A stretch of 33,255 nt of DNA from Nitrospirae bacterium MYbin6 (GTDB lineage Bacteria; Nitrospirota; Thermodesulfovibrionia; Thermodesulfovibrionales; Magnetobacteriaceae): the NCBI GenBank assembly GCA_002753305.1, contig PEAC01000024.1, forward strand, positions 1-33,255, given 5' to 3'. Position numbers and translations under genes: made by a program. The notes under the pieces were generated by a model. The model worked only from the letters and a program-made list of their open reading frames with translations. It did not search any database and had not been told where the DNA came from. Positions 14,091-21,985 of the stretch are shown in pieces; position 1 is the stretch's first letter, and each line of letters starts with the position of its first letter.

Positions 14091-15863
14091 TTACGGCCTG
14101 TTGGCGTCTTTTAGTTTATAGAGATTTCTCTCTACAAGTTCAGTCATAACAATGTCGGGCTGTTCTTTTTCGATAATATCGGTATCGAAATTCATAGTCC
14201 AAACAAAGACGCTGCGCCTGAAATGCTCGGCAAAGAAGTTCAACGGATGCATGAAAAAAGAGTCTCTGAAGACGACTATCTTAGGCAGCCTGGCATCATC
14301 CACCTCTCTGACTATTAAGGGATTTACGGGGGTTCGATAGGTGTGGATGTAGTTGCCGGGCTTGCCGTCTCTGCTTCTATATGGATTAACGGGCAGGAGT
14401 TTCAGTTCGTCGTCCGTAAAGAGGTCAGAAACGGATAAAAGCCTGTAGAGATCTCCACCGCTTTTAATCCCGTTGTGGACTCTGAACCCGGAAATATCCA
14501 TCGGTTGTAGCCGCGGATAGTCCTTCCCCAGCGTGTTTATGACCTTTTGGTAGCCTAAAAAGGCCCCAAGATAATTCCAGTGCGTGTCGGTCTTGTAGTA
14601 CAGCCTGCCCTTGTTCTTTGCCTTAATGAGCGTATCTCTTAAGTCGATTATTTTAAATGTCGTATTGTCGCCAAGAAAATCAATAATCTGGTCGATTTTT
14701 GTTTTAGCGCCAACCTTATTTATATAATCAGGCAGATATTCCTGGTAAATCGTCTCCTTATTAGGGGGGATTAAGAGGTAGTAGTTTATGCCTCTTTCAA
14801 GCAGCCACTTCTGCCTGGCCATAAGGGTGCTTTTAATCCCGATGAGTTCCTCCTTAGCATAGGGCGAGTTGCCTCTGTAGTCCTCAAGGGTCTTTATAGC
14901 GGACATATAAAGCCAGCCGTCGCGTCCAAATATCACCTGGTCATGGATAGGGGAGCTTTTAATTATGGTTGCCTTAAAGCGGTTATTCCAGCGTATCAAC
15001 ATATCTCTGAAGCCGAAATTGTCGTCAAAGTACTGGGTGTATTCCGCAGGGAATTTGTCTATATTTTTAAGAGAGAGTTTAGGATTTGGGGCGAGGGACC
15101 TCTGTTCGCTGATATTTACATTATAGGTAATCATAAGAAAGCAGCTTAACAGCGGCAGGCTGATAAACAGGATGAAAAGCAAAGAAATAAATACATTAGG
15201 GTTACAGTATAACTCTACCTGTGGAAAACGCACAAACATCAAACCCACAAGGCACAATAAGGCCATGAGCAACACACATACCATAGACAAGTATCGTTTA
15301 TCCATGGAGCTGACAAGGGAGTCAAATACATCGGCAATCTGCCAGTTTGTTAAATAAGGTGGATAGTTAATCGAGTAGACGTACAAGGCCCCTTGGGTGA
15401 CTTTACGGTCGACGATGTTGCTGTTAGGGGTAAAGAGTCTGAAAATCTCCTCTGGCGGCCACTCATACTCTTTAAATAATGTCTTCATTCGTATGCGTTT
15501 AATTGCGACGACGCCTTCCCCTTCCCCTACTAACAGGCTTAACGCCGTAGCTTTAGTAATTGTTTTGGGGACTTTAAACTTAACGGTTCTAAGTCCATCC
15601 GTGCCCTTAAGGGTTGCCGAGACGGAGTTTTCCTCTGTGATATTACCTTTTTCATCGTGAAAATAGAGTGTTGGCGTGATGTTGTGAGAGGCCGTCATAT
15701 CAATGAGTACACGGATAATTAAATAGCTGTTGAGTTTCTCGAAAAACAACCATGACGAGGCAAAAACGATCAATACAATAAATAACTTCAATACCAGGCT
15801 GCTACAAAGGCGCCTGGCAATGGAGGCCTTAATCTTAGGCCACGAGTTATTGTCAATAATCAT
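14091..15863 (-). CDS. AlgJ/AlgX-like SGNH-fold membrane protein
   Basis: A 590-residue protein that I place with the alginate O-acetyltransferase AlgJ/AlgX (DHHW) group. A transmembrane helix lies near 20-42 and two more near 195-217 and 223-247; the C-terminal half would face the periplasm. There it has GRDGWLYM near 313, the DTHW motif near 423 (catalytic Asp-His of the SGNH fold) and RDSFF near 530, where the Ser would be the nucleophile. Known relatives acetylate exopolysaccharides together with an MBOAT protein (AlgI), but no such gene is in the window. Start ATG 15861-15863 has only a weak SD. Residues about 60-190 match nothing I know. Confidence 0.7.
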   Translation of the reverse strand: MIIDNNSWPKIKASIARRLCSSLVLKLFIVLIVFASSWLFFEKLNSYLIIRVLIDMTASHNITPTLYFHDEKGNITEENSVSATLKGTDGLRTVKFKVPKTITKATALSLLVGEGEGVVAIKRIRMKTLFKEYEWPPEEIFRLFTPNSNIVDRKVTQGALYVYSINYPPYLTNWQIADVFDSLVSSMDKRYLSMVCVLLMALLCLVGLMFVRFPQVELYCNPNVFISLLFILFISLPLLSCFLMITYNVNISEQRSLAPNPKLSLKNIDKFPAEYTQYFDDNFGFRDMLIRWNNRFKATIIKSSPIHDQVIFGRDGWLYMSAIKTLEDYRGNSPYAKEELIGIKSTLMARQKWLLERGINYYLLIPPNKETIYQEYLPDYINKVGAKTKIDQIIDFLGDNTTFKIIDLRDTLIKAKNKGRLYYKTDTHWNYLGAFLGYQKVINTLGKDYPRLQPMDISGFRVHNGIKSGGDLYRLLSVSDLFTDDELKLLPVNPYRSRDGKPGNYIHTYRTPVNPLIVREVDDARLPKIVVFRDSFFMHPLNFFAEHFRRSVFVWTMNFDTDIIEKEQPDIVMTELVERNLYKLKDANRP

Positions 15864-15948
15864 ACCTGTTTAGCGGCGTACCACTTTCATTCCAACTATT
15901 TCAATAATTACATACAATATCACAGAGCGGTAGTTATGGGCAACACCT

Positions 15949-15972
15949 GACGCGCTGTGAGACGCGCTGTGA
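15949..15972 (+). repeat. 12-bp tandem duplication
   Basis: GACGCGCTGTGA occurs twice in a row (15949-15960, 15961-15972) in the 185-bp spacer between tRNA-Met and the SGNH gene. Nothing else in the spacer is recognisable. It may be a simple slippage product. Confidence 0.7.
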
Positions 15973-16048
15973 GGCAAGGTATACATGTTTTCTCCGGCAA
16001 CTACTCTGGTTCCGAAGGACGAACAAGAACGGGAACGATTTAGGGAAG

Positions 16049-16122
16049 TGGCGGTGCAGGGATTTGAACCCCGGACACTGCGGATATGAGCCGCATGCTC
16101 TGACCACCTGAGCTACACCGCC
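16049..16122 (-). tRNA. trnM: tRNA-Met (anticodon CAT), elongator type
   Basis: A 74-nt cloverleaf on the minus strand. Acceptor GGCGGTG / CACCGCC, A73, D-arm with GCTCAGGTGGTCAGAGC, anticodon stem TGCGG/CCGCA around CTCATAT (CAT), and T-arm with GGTTCAAAT. The first base pair is G-C, so it is not the initiator. The anticodon would also allow tRNA-Ile2, but the overall sequence resembles elongator Met. CCA is not encoded, unlike the tRNA-Gln. It starts 38 bp after the rodA stop and may be processed from the mre operon transcript. Confidence 0.93.
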
Positions 16123-16160
16123 AGCGGCCTTGCTCAGCCATTATAGCATATAATAAGAGG

Positions 16161-17288
16161 CTAATAACAGAGGGCCAATCGCCTCATTCTGATATTTATT
16201 AATATCCCTATCGCTACGTAATTTGTTATCAGCGTTGTCCCCCCGTAACTCATAAACGGTATCGGCACTCCAACAACTGGCATCATCCCCAGCACCATCC
16301 CCATGTTTATAAAGAAATACATGAACAGCATAAACGTTAACCCCAGTGCCAGGTATCTGCCAAACTCGTCTTTTGACTTCAATGCCGTCGTTATCCCGCG
16401 TACAAACAACAACAGGTATAAGGAGATTATTGCTGTGCTTCCAACAAAACCCCATTCCTCGGCAAACACGCAGAATATAAAATCCGTATGTTTCTCCGGC
16501 AAAAACCTCAGCGGCCCCTGTGTGCCTTTTAAATATCCACGCCCAGTGGCCATTCCGGAGCCTATCGTTATTTTTGATTGTTCTATCTGATAGCCTATTC
16601 CTTTTGGGTCGGCATCGGGCTCGATGAAGGCGACTATTCTGTTTTTTTGATAATCTTTCAGGTGCCGCCAGATTAGCTTACCAGCAATAGGTGGCACCAC
16701 CAGTGCAAATACTATCAGCGTTATCAGTATTTTCTTCTCTATTTTCTTTGCTATGGCAAGGAAAAAAAATGTTGCCAACAAGACCAACGCCGTTCCCAGA
16801 TGAGGCTGCTTCAGGATGATCATAAAGGGCAGCAGGCCAAATGCCGCTAATGATATTAAAAAAGGCCATTTTGTCAACGGCCCCTTTATTGAGCTTAAGT
16901 ACCTTGACATGCCTATTATTAATAAAATCCTGAACAGCTCCGACGGTTGAAATGAAATCGGCCCCAACTCCAGCCACCTCTGCGCCCCCATTCCACTCTT
17001 ACCTATAAACAATACTAAGACCAACATTGCCAAGCCCATAGAATACAAAATATATGCGGATTTCTTTAACCAGCTATAATCATATACGGCAACCGATACC
17101 ATTGCCGCCAGTCCTGTTATAATCCACACAATCTGCTTTATGTAGTATTTTGGCTGAATGGTGGTTATTATCGGCCTGGTTGCGCTGTATATCGTCATCA
17201 CCCCGATTATGCTGATGGCAAGGAGCAGCAACAGCATATACCAGTCGAACAGTTTTAAATATTTTCTGTTGATTTGGAGAAACTGCAT
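16161..17288 (-). CDS. rodA: Peptidoglycan glycosyltransferase RodA (SEDS)
   Basis: A SEDS-family integral membrane glycosyltransferase that polymerises lipid II in the elongasome with PBP2. The frame is open further upstream, but the ATG at 17286-17288 is chosen because it gives MQFLQINRKYLKLFDW, a normal RodA start, and sits 2 bp after mrdA. The product has 375 residues and about ten membrane segments. Recognisable stretches are YSATRP, SGMGAQRWLELGPISFQPSE (the conserved substrate-cavity region), KQPHLGTALV with the catalytic Asp position occupied by His, and C-terminal PFMSYGGTTLI. The final gene of the cluster before tRNA-Met. Confidence 0.96.
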   Translation of the reverse strand: MQFLQINRKYLKLFDWYMLLLLLAISIIGVMTIYSATRPIITTIQPKYYIKQIVWIITGLAAMVSVAVYDYSWLKKSAYILYSMGLAMLVLVLFIGKSGMGAQRWLELGPISFQPSELFRILLIIGMSRYLSSIKGPLTKWPFLISLAAFGLLPFMIILKQPHLGTALVLLATFFFLAIAKKIEKKILITLIVFALVVPPIAGKLIWRHLKDYQKNRIVAFIEPDADPKGIGYQIEQSKITIGSGMATGRGYLKGTQGPLRFLPEKHTDFIFCVFAEEWGFVGSTAIISLYLLLFVRGITTALKSKDEFGRYLALGLTFMLFMYFFINMGMVLGMMPVVGVPIPFMSYGGTTLITNYVAIGILINIRMRRLALCY

Positions 17289-17290
17289 GT

Positions 17291-19048
17291 TTATTTGCCG
17301 GCCTTGCCTTTTATGTATGCCTCTATCACTTCTTTGGCAATAGGGCCGGCAGTACTTCCCCCATGCCCTCCGTGTTCGACGAATACGGTTACGGCTATTT
17401 CCGGATTTTCCGCAGGCGCGTAGGCTATAAACCACGCGTGGTCTCTGAATTTTTCTTTCTGGTGTTCACTCTTTACCCTACCTGCGATTACCTGTGCCGT
17501 TCCAGTTTTGCCTGAAATACGTACTATGCTGCTTCGGGCTGCGCTACCCGTGCCCCCCTCCTCGTTTACGACTCCATACATGGCCTTCTTCACGGCATCA
17601 AATGTCTCAGGACGGATGTCGAGTTTTTTCATCGGATCGTCCTCATTTCCATTCTTACGCAGTGTAAGCGGCCGAATTACCCCCTCGTTCGCTATCATTA
17701 CCGTCATTAGCGCCACTTGGGCCGGCGTTACGGATATGTAGCCCTGCCCTATGGAGGCATTGAACGTCTCACCTAAGAACCACGGTTTTTTCAACGTCTT
17801 GAGTTTCCACTTAGTCGACGGCACTGTGCCGTCTTTCTCGTCCACTCCGCGTCTTAACCCCAGGCCTGTGCTTTTACCCAGGCCAAAGAGCCTGGCATAT
17901 TTGTCCATTCTGTCAACGCCTAGTATTCTGCCGATTTCGTAAAAAAACACATCGCACGATTCTACTAATGCCCTGTGAAAGCCCACTCTGCCATGGCTTT
18001 TCCAGCAGCCAAACGAGTAATTTCCATAGTGCATTACCCCGCTGCAATGCGTGCCGGAGTGGGCGTCGATTATTCCTTCCTCCAGAGCGGCTATTGCAAC
18101 CAATGGTTTAAATACAGACCCCGGCGGATATGAACTCTGTAAGGCCCTGTTAATCAGCGGATGCCTTTTATCTTTGTACAGGGCCGTCCACTTATCCGTA
18201 TCTATCCCAAACACAAAGTCATTGGGGTCAAATGCCGGCAAGCTGACAAGCGCCAGTACCTCGGCTGAGCGTGTGTCAACGGCAAGCAGCGCCCCTGATT
18301 TCCCATTGAACGCCCTCTCTGCGATTTCCTGCAGCCTTATGTCTATGCTCAGTGTGATATCGTCTCCCATTTTTGGTTTTGTCTGCCCGAGGAGCTGTAA
18401 CTGCCTGCCTAGCGCGTCGACTTCGATTATTTTCTCCCCTGTAGTGCCGCGCAGTTGCTTGTCAAAAAACTCCTCCGCGCCCCATTGCCCTACTAATGTC
18501 TCCGGGGTGATGTTATCGTAGTCCGCGCTTTGCATCTGTTTTAGTGTCATCTTCCCCAGATATCCTATTACATGTGATCCTATGTTGTTAAATACGTATT
18601 GCCTTGATATGTTTGGTTCGACCATTAGCCCGGGGAAGTCTGACCTCCTTGCCTCAATAACCGCTACGTCTTTAAACGTCAGGCCCTCTTTCAACACTAT
18701 GGACTTAAATCTATGGGCCTCTTCTTTTTTTATCTTTGCAATTAGTTTCTTTTCATCAATTCCAAGTAGGTTAGCCAGCCCTTCCGTGTCGATATTTTTT
18801 GTCTCCGGCATCAGCGAGGCGTAGTAGTAGGGTTTATTTTTCACAAGCGGAACATTATTTCTGTCATATATGATGCCCCGTGTGGCAGGAAGTGTTATTA
18901 CCCTTATCTTGTTTGAGTTGGCAGCCTCTCTGTAATCGTCGCCCTTTAGTATTTGAAGCTGGTATATTCTCATCGCCAATACGAAAAACATTATTATCAC
19001 AACGTATAGGGTCAGGCTTGAGTAACTTTCAAAGTATCCCTTATTCAT
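17291..19048 (-). CDS. mrdA: Penicillin-binding protein 2 (class B transpeptidase)
   Basis: The D,D-transpeptidase of lateral-wall synthesis. It has 585 residues: an N-terminal membrane anchor (about 11-28, LYVVIIMFFVLAMRIY), the dimerisation/pedestal domain with RGIIYDRNNVPLV near 56-68, and a transpeptidase domain. The active-site motifs are all present: SVFK near 312 (catalytic Ser), SCD near 367 in place of the SxN motif, and KTGTAQ near 513. The ATG overlaps the end of mreD by 8 nt and rodA follows after 2 bp, as expected for proteins made in stoichiometry. Confidence 0.96.
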   Translation of the reverse strand: MNKGYFESYSSLTLYVVIIMFFVLAMRIYQLQILKGDDYREAANSNKIRVITLPATRGIIYDRNNVPLVKNKPYYYASLMPETKNIDTEGLANLLGIDEKKLIAKIKKEEAHRFKSIVLKEGLTFKDVAVIEARRSDFPGLMVEPNISRQYVFNNIGSHVIGYLGKMTLKQMQSADYDNITPETLVGQWGAEEFFDKQLRGTTGEKIIEVDALGRQLQLLGQTKPKMGDDITLSIDIRLQEIAERAFNGKSGALLAVDTRSAEVLALVSLPAFDPNDFVFGIDTDKWTALYKDKRHPLINRALQSSYPPGSVFKPLVAIAALEEGIIDAHSGTHCSGVMHYGNYSFGCWKSHGRVGFHRALVESCDVFFYEIGRILGVDRMDKYARLFGLGKSTGLGLRRGVDEKDGTVPSTKWKLKTLKKPWFLGETFNASIGQGYISVTPAQVALMTVMIANEGVIRPLTLRKNGNEDDPMKKLDIRPETFDAVKKAMYGVVNEEGGTGSAARSSIVRISGKTGTAQVIAGRVKSEHQKEKFRDHAWFIAYAPAENPEIAVTVFVEHGGHGGSTAGPIAKEVIEAYIKGKAGK

Positions 19049-19502
19049 CTTTTTCTCTTATGATAAAATACCCTATAATGGCATTCAGGATTGACTGGTA
19101 TATGGTAATATTCGCGGCATGTATGAATTCAGCCGGCCTTGTATCGAACATGGTAAGGGAAAAATAGACAATAAAATTGTCTATCACGGTAAAGGCAAAG
19201 CATAGAATCGCGTTTAAGAGCGGTGTGAGATTGAATATCCCGGTTTGGAAAAAATATGCCATAAAAATCACCGTGCCTTTAGAAAGTATGTTTGGCCCTA
19301 GCATTTTTAAGGCAATGCTGTCTAACAAAAACCCTATTATAAATGCCCAAAGAATTCCCTTCCTGGTCTCCCATCTTATTCCAATATAATATACCAGCAC
19401 CACTACTACGTTTAATCTGTAATCAAAAACACTGGTTCCGTCAATTACAATGGCTGATATCGCCACCAAAATCCATAGGAGATTCCTGTTAACGCCATTC
19501 AT
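19041..19502 (-). CDS. mreD: Rod shape-determining protein MreD
   Basis: A 153-residue membrane protein with about five hydrophobic segments and little sequence conservation, as usual for MreD. Recognition rests on its place between mreC and mrdA, its length and the pattern VVVLVYYIGIRWETRKGILWAF...GFLLDS near 32-62, which matches the family. Its ATG directly follows the mreC stop (TAAATG), giving tight coupling. Confidence 0.88.
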   Translation of the reverse strand: MNGVNRNLLWILVAISAIVIDGTSVFDYRLNVVVVLVYYIGIRWETRKGILWAFIIGFLLDSIALKMLGPNILSKGTVIFMAYFFQTGIFNLTPLLNAILCFAFTVIDNFIVYFSLTMFDTRPAEFIHAANITIYQSILNAIIGYFIIREKDE

Positions 19503-20294
19503 TTACATGTCCCGGCGGGTTACGACCATGACTTCGTCGATTTTGTGTGCGTTAGAAAAGAGTGTGACCTGGAGATTCTGTTCGGACATTGTAGTTTTTT
19601 TTTCTACTACCGTTATTTTACCAACGGGAATACCAGCCGGATACAGTGAATCAAGCCCTGACGTTATCAGCATATCGCCGACAGTTGCTTCTTCCATGTA
19701 AGAGCCATGTTTCAGATTGCAATACCCCTCTCCCAATCCTATAAGTATTGCCTCGGTTCTGTTATCCTGAGACTTAACCGCCACAGAGGAGCTTACGTCT
19801 GTTAACAGCAGTACTGTGGAATAATGTGCCTCCGCCTTCTTTATCTTCCCTATCAATCCCAATACCGTTCTGACGGCCATGTCTTTTTTTACGCCGTCCT
19901 TATAACCTTTGTTTATTACCATTAAGTGTGCCCACTTATCGGGACTTTTGGAGACTACTTTAGCCGTTGCCACGTATTCAGGCATCTCCTGTTTCAAATT
20001 CAACAACTCTCTCAGACGTTCGTTTTCGATTATTTTCTCTTCGTACTCCTGTTTTTTTAACAGTAACGCATCTAACTCTTTTTTGAGCTGCTCATTTTGC
20101 CTCTCAAGGGCTATTACGGCTATAAAGGGTTTTTTTACATAATACACAAGTGATGTGACGGCTTCGTTTATATAATTCAACGGATAACGAATAAAAAAAA
20201 GCGGCTGCATAGGCCCTTTAATACTCTGGTACGTCATGAGTGTAATGGAGAAAATCAAGTAGAGTAAAAACAGCGCCTGGCTTTTTTTAGTCAT
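19503..20294 (-). CDS. mreC: Rod shape-determining protein MreC
   Basis: A bitopic scaffold of the elongasome. The ATG at 20292-20294 is preferred; a TTG one codon earlier is also in frame. The ATG shares its A with the mreB stop (TGATG). The product of about 263 residues has a short cytoplasmic start, a transmembrane helix near 7-22, a coiled coil near 60-105 (ERQNEQLKKELDALLLKKQ) and a periplasmic double beta-barrel with the family stretches KSPDKWAHLMVINKG and DMLITSGLDSLYPAGIPVG near 204-222. Confidence 0.95.
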   Translation of the reverse strand: MTKKSQALFLLYLIFSITLMTYQSIKGPMQPLFFIRYPLNYINEAVTSLVYYVKKPFIAVIALERQNEQLKKELDALLLKKQEYEEKIIENERLRELLNLKQEMPEYVATAKVVSKSPDKWAHLMVINKGYKDGVKKDMAVRTVLGLIGKIKKAEAHYSTVLLLTDVSSSVAVKSQDNRTEAILIGLGEGYCNLKHGSYMEEATVGDMLITSGLDSLYPAGIPVGKITVVEKKTTMSEQNLQVTLFSNAHKIDEVMVVTRRDM

Positions 20295-21322
20295 CAACCA
20301 ACAGCAACTCTTTTAAGCAGGGACAGGTCCTCAAGCATCTTACCCACACCCATTACTACTGCCGTAAGAGGATTGTCCGTCACAACTACCGGCAGCCTTG
20401 TCTCCTGTCTGATTAAGGCATCAAGGCCCCTCAGTAGCGCACCACCGCCCGCAAGGACGATGCCGTTGTCCACTATGTCTGATGCCAGCTCCGGGGGGGT
20501 GTTTTCAAGGGCTGTTTTTATGGTACTGATTATTATGCTTATCGGCTCTGCTAAAGTCTCTCTTATCTCGTCTTCCTTTATTCTTACGGACTTTGGGATG
20601 CCTGATATGAGGTCTCTGCCGTTTGCGTCATAGGTACGCTCTTCGGCATCGACTTTAAAGGCGGAGCCTATCTCTATTTTTATCTGTTCTGACGTCCGGT
20701 CTCCTATTAAAAAGCTGTATTTCTCTTTTACATAGGCCATAATTTTCTCATCCATCGTGTCGCCGCCGACCTTTACCGCTTTGCTGTAGACGATGCCGTC
20801 CATTGATATGACAGCCACATCCGTGGTGCCGCCGCCTATGTCCACAATCATGTTGCCATAGGGCTCGTCTATTGGCAGGCCAACACCTACGGCCGCTGCC
20901 ATTGTCTCTTCTATCAGGTATACCTCGCGCGCGCCGGATGCCTCGGCCGCCTCTTTCACGGCACGTTGTTCTACCAGGGTTATTGCCGACGGTACGCCGA
21001 TTATTACCCTTGGCGATACAAAGCTCTTCCTGTTATGGGCCTTTTTGATAAAATACTTCAGCATCTCGCCTGCCGCGTTAAAATCTGCTATTACACCGTC
21101 CTTCATTGGCCTTATGGTCATTATATTGGCAGGGGTCTTGCCAAGCATTCTCTTAGCCTCCGCACCAACGGCTACAACTTTCTTTGTATCCATTCTCATT
21201 ACTACAACAGAAGGCTCGTTACACACTATTCCCTTGCCCTTTGCGTATACCAGCGTGTTGGCGGTCCCTAAATCTATGGCCAGGTCATTAGAGAACAACC
21301 CCAGAAGTTTGCTAAAAATCAT
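20294..21322 (-). CDS. mreB: Rod shape-determining protein MreB (actin homologue)
   Basis: A membrane-bound actin-like ATPase that orients wall synthesis. The 342 residues are full length. Nucleotide-binding motifs: phosphate-1 LAIDLGTANTLVY at 14-26, phosphate-2 MIVDIGGGTTDVAVIS near 157-172, and the adenosine motif GIVLAGGGALLRGLD near 287-301. The N-terminal MIFSKLLGLFSND is an amphipathic membrane-binding stretch. A strong SD (AAGGAGGAGAA) directly precedes the ATG, which overlaps the RDD gene stop as ATGA. Confidence 0.98.
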   Translation of the reverse strand: MIFSKLLGLFSNDLAIDLGTANTLVYAKGKGIVCNEPSVVVMRMDTKKVVAVGAEAKRMLGKTPANIMTIRPMKDGVIADFNAAGEMLKYFIKKAHNRKSFVSPRVIIGVPSAITLVEQRAVKEAAEASGAREVYLIEETMAAAVGVGLPIDEPYGNMIVDIGGGTTDVAVISMDGIVYSKAVKVGGDTMDEKIMAYVKEKYSFLIGDRTSEQIKIEIGSAFKVDAEERTYDANGRDLISGIPKSVRIKEDEIRETLAEPISIIISTIKTALENTPPELASDIVDNGIVLAGGGALLRGLDALIRQETRLPVVVTDNPLTAVVMGVGKMLEDLSLLKRVAVG

Positions 21323-21777
21323 TTCTCCTCCTTAAAGAGTATCTCGACGGCCTTTGTCTTTGCCAGCTCGTCTCCTATTGTCATCCTGTCGGCATTGCCT
21401 AACATTATAATGAATTCTATGCCCGCAATTGCAATAAAAAAAAACCAACCAAATAGCGGTATCTTCCATAACACCAGGGCCAGGGCAAACGTGCTGTTCC
21501 TTAAAATCGAGCTCCGTGCCGGCGATACCATTTCATGCCGCAGGGATTTTACCTCTATGCCCATCAGTTTCTTCCCTATGCTGGCCCTTTTAAAGAAACT
21601 GTCTCCTATCAGTATAAATATCACGGCCGCGTAATACCCTACCCTGGGGATTAATTCAACCAGCAGCATCGCAAGCAGAAAATCAATGGCCTTTGCAAGT
21701 ATCCGCGGCAGTATGTCAGCGTTCTTTTCTTCTATGCCCACAGGGAAATAGTAACAGATAAGCGCTTGAATTTTCAA
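21319..21777 (-). CDS. RDD family membrane protein
   Basis: About 152 residues with the RDD pattern: ILPRILAKAIDFLL near 24-37 (Arg and Asp of the family name) and SIGKKLMGIEV near 67-77, plus about three membrane helices. The function of RDD proteins is not settled; some act in ion exchange. The first gene of the mre cluster here. The start is uncertain: the frame's first codon choice is TTG at 21775-21777 with a poor SD, and a GTG 13 codons later is an alternative. A much better SD-ATG (21785-21787) lies just upstream in another frame, which suggests either a leader frame or an indel near the start. Confidence 0.75.
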   Translation of the reverse strand: MKIQALICYYFPVGIEEKNADILPRILAKAIDFLLAMLLVELIPRVGYYAAVIFILIGDSFFKRASIGKKLMGIEVKSLRHEMVSPARSSILRNSTFALALVLWKIPLFGWFFFIAIAGIEFIIMLGNADRMTIGDELAKTKAVEILFKEEK

Positions 21778-21787
21778 TAAATTGCAT
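21716..21787 (-). other. SD-preceded 23-codon frame overlapping the RDD start
   Basis: ATG at 21785-21787 has GGAGG 8 nt upstream and opens a frame of 23 codons (MQFIENSSAYLLLFPCGHRR...), closing with TGA at 21716-21718 inside the RDD gene. Either a translated leader, or the true N-terminus of the RDD protein joined through a frameshift (both frames read FP at the same place). Confidence 0.25.
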
Positions 21788-21836
21788 CCAATACTCCTCC
21801 ATTGCCATAAAATATTATTTTTATCGAAAAAACTAC

Positions 21837-21867
21837 TTGCATGAGACTAGCCTAAATGTAGTAAAAT
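21837..21867 (+). promoter_or_regulatory. Weak candidate promoter for nrdJ
   Basis: TTGCAT (21837-21842) and TAAAAT (21862-21867) are spaced 19 bp, one or two more than ideal. It is the best pair in the 208-bp divergent spacer. The transcript would have a leader of about 110 nt. Confidence 0.3.
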
Positions 21868-21887
21868 TAATATACCTCGGCAGGAAG

Positions 21888-21937
21888 AACGCGGGCTTCG
21901 TCCGCAATCCAAAGGTTCGCACCGTCTCAGCAACCTT
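21888..21937 (+). promoter_or_regulatory. Two hairpins in the nrdJ leader
   Basis: GCGGG-CTTCG-TCCGC (about 21890-21904) and AAGGTT-C-GC, loop ACCGTCTCA, GC-AACCTT (21912-21937, one bulged C) can form in the leader RNA about 50-100 nt before the start codon. They do not match the cobalamin riboswitch core that I know, and no U-run follows. A regulatory role is unproven. Confidence 0.3.
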
Positions 21938-21985
21938 ATGGCAATACGAAAATACGTTACATAATTTATTGGGGGATGCAGTAAA

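Noticed and set aside
17289..17435. RodA with a 49-residue N-terminal extension
   Set aside because: The extension is Arg-rich, overlaps mrdA out of frame and is not found in RodA; the ATG at 17288 gives the normal start.
21868..21985. Cobalamin riboswitch in front of nrdJ
   Set aside because: The leader has two small hairpins but not the B12-box or long multi-stem core expected of that riboswitch, and it is too short.
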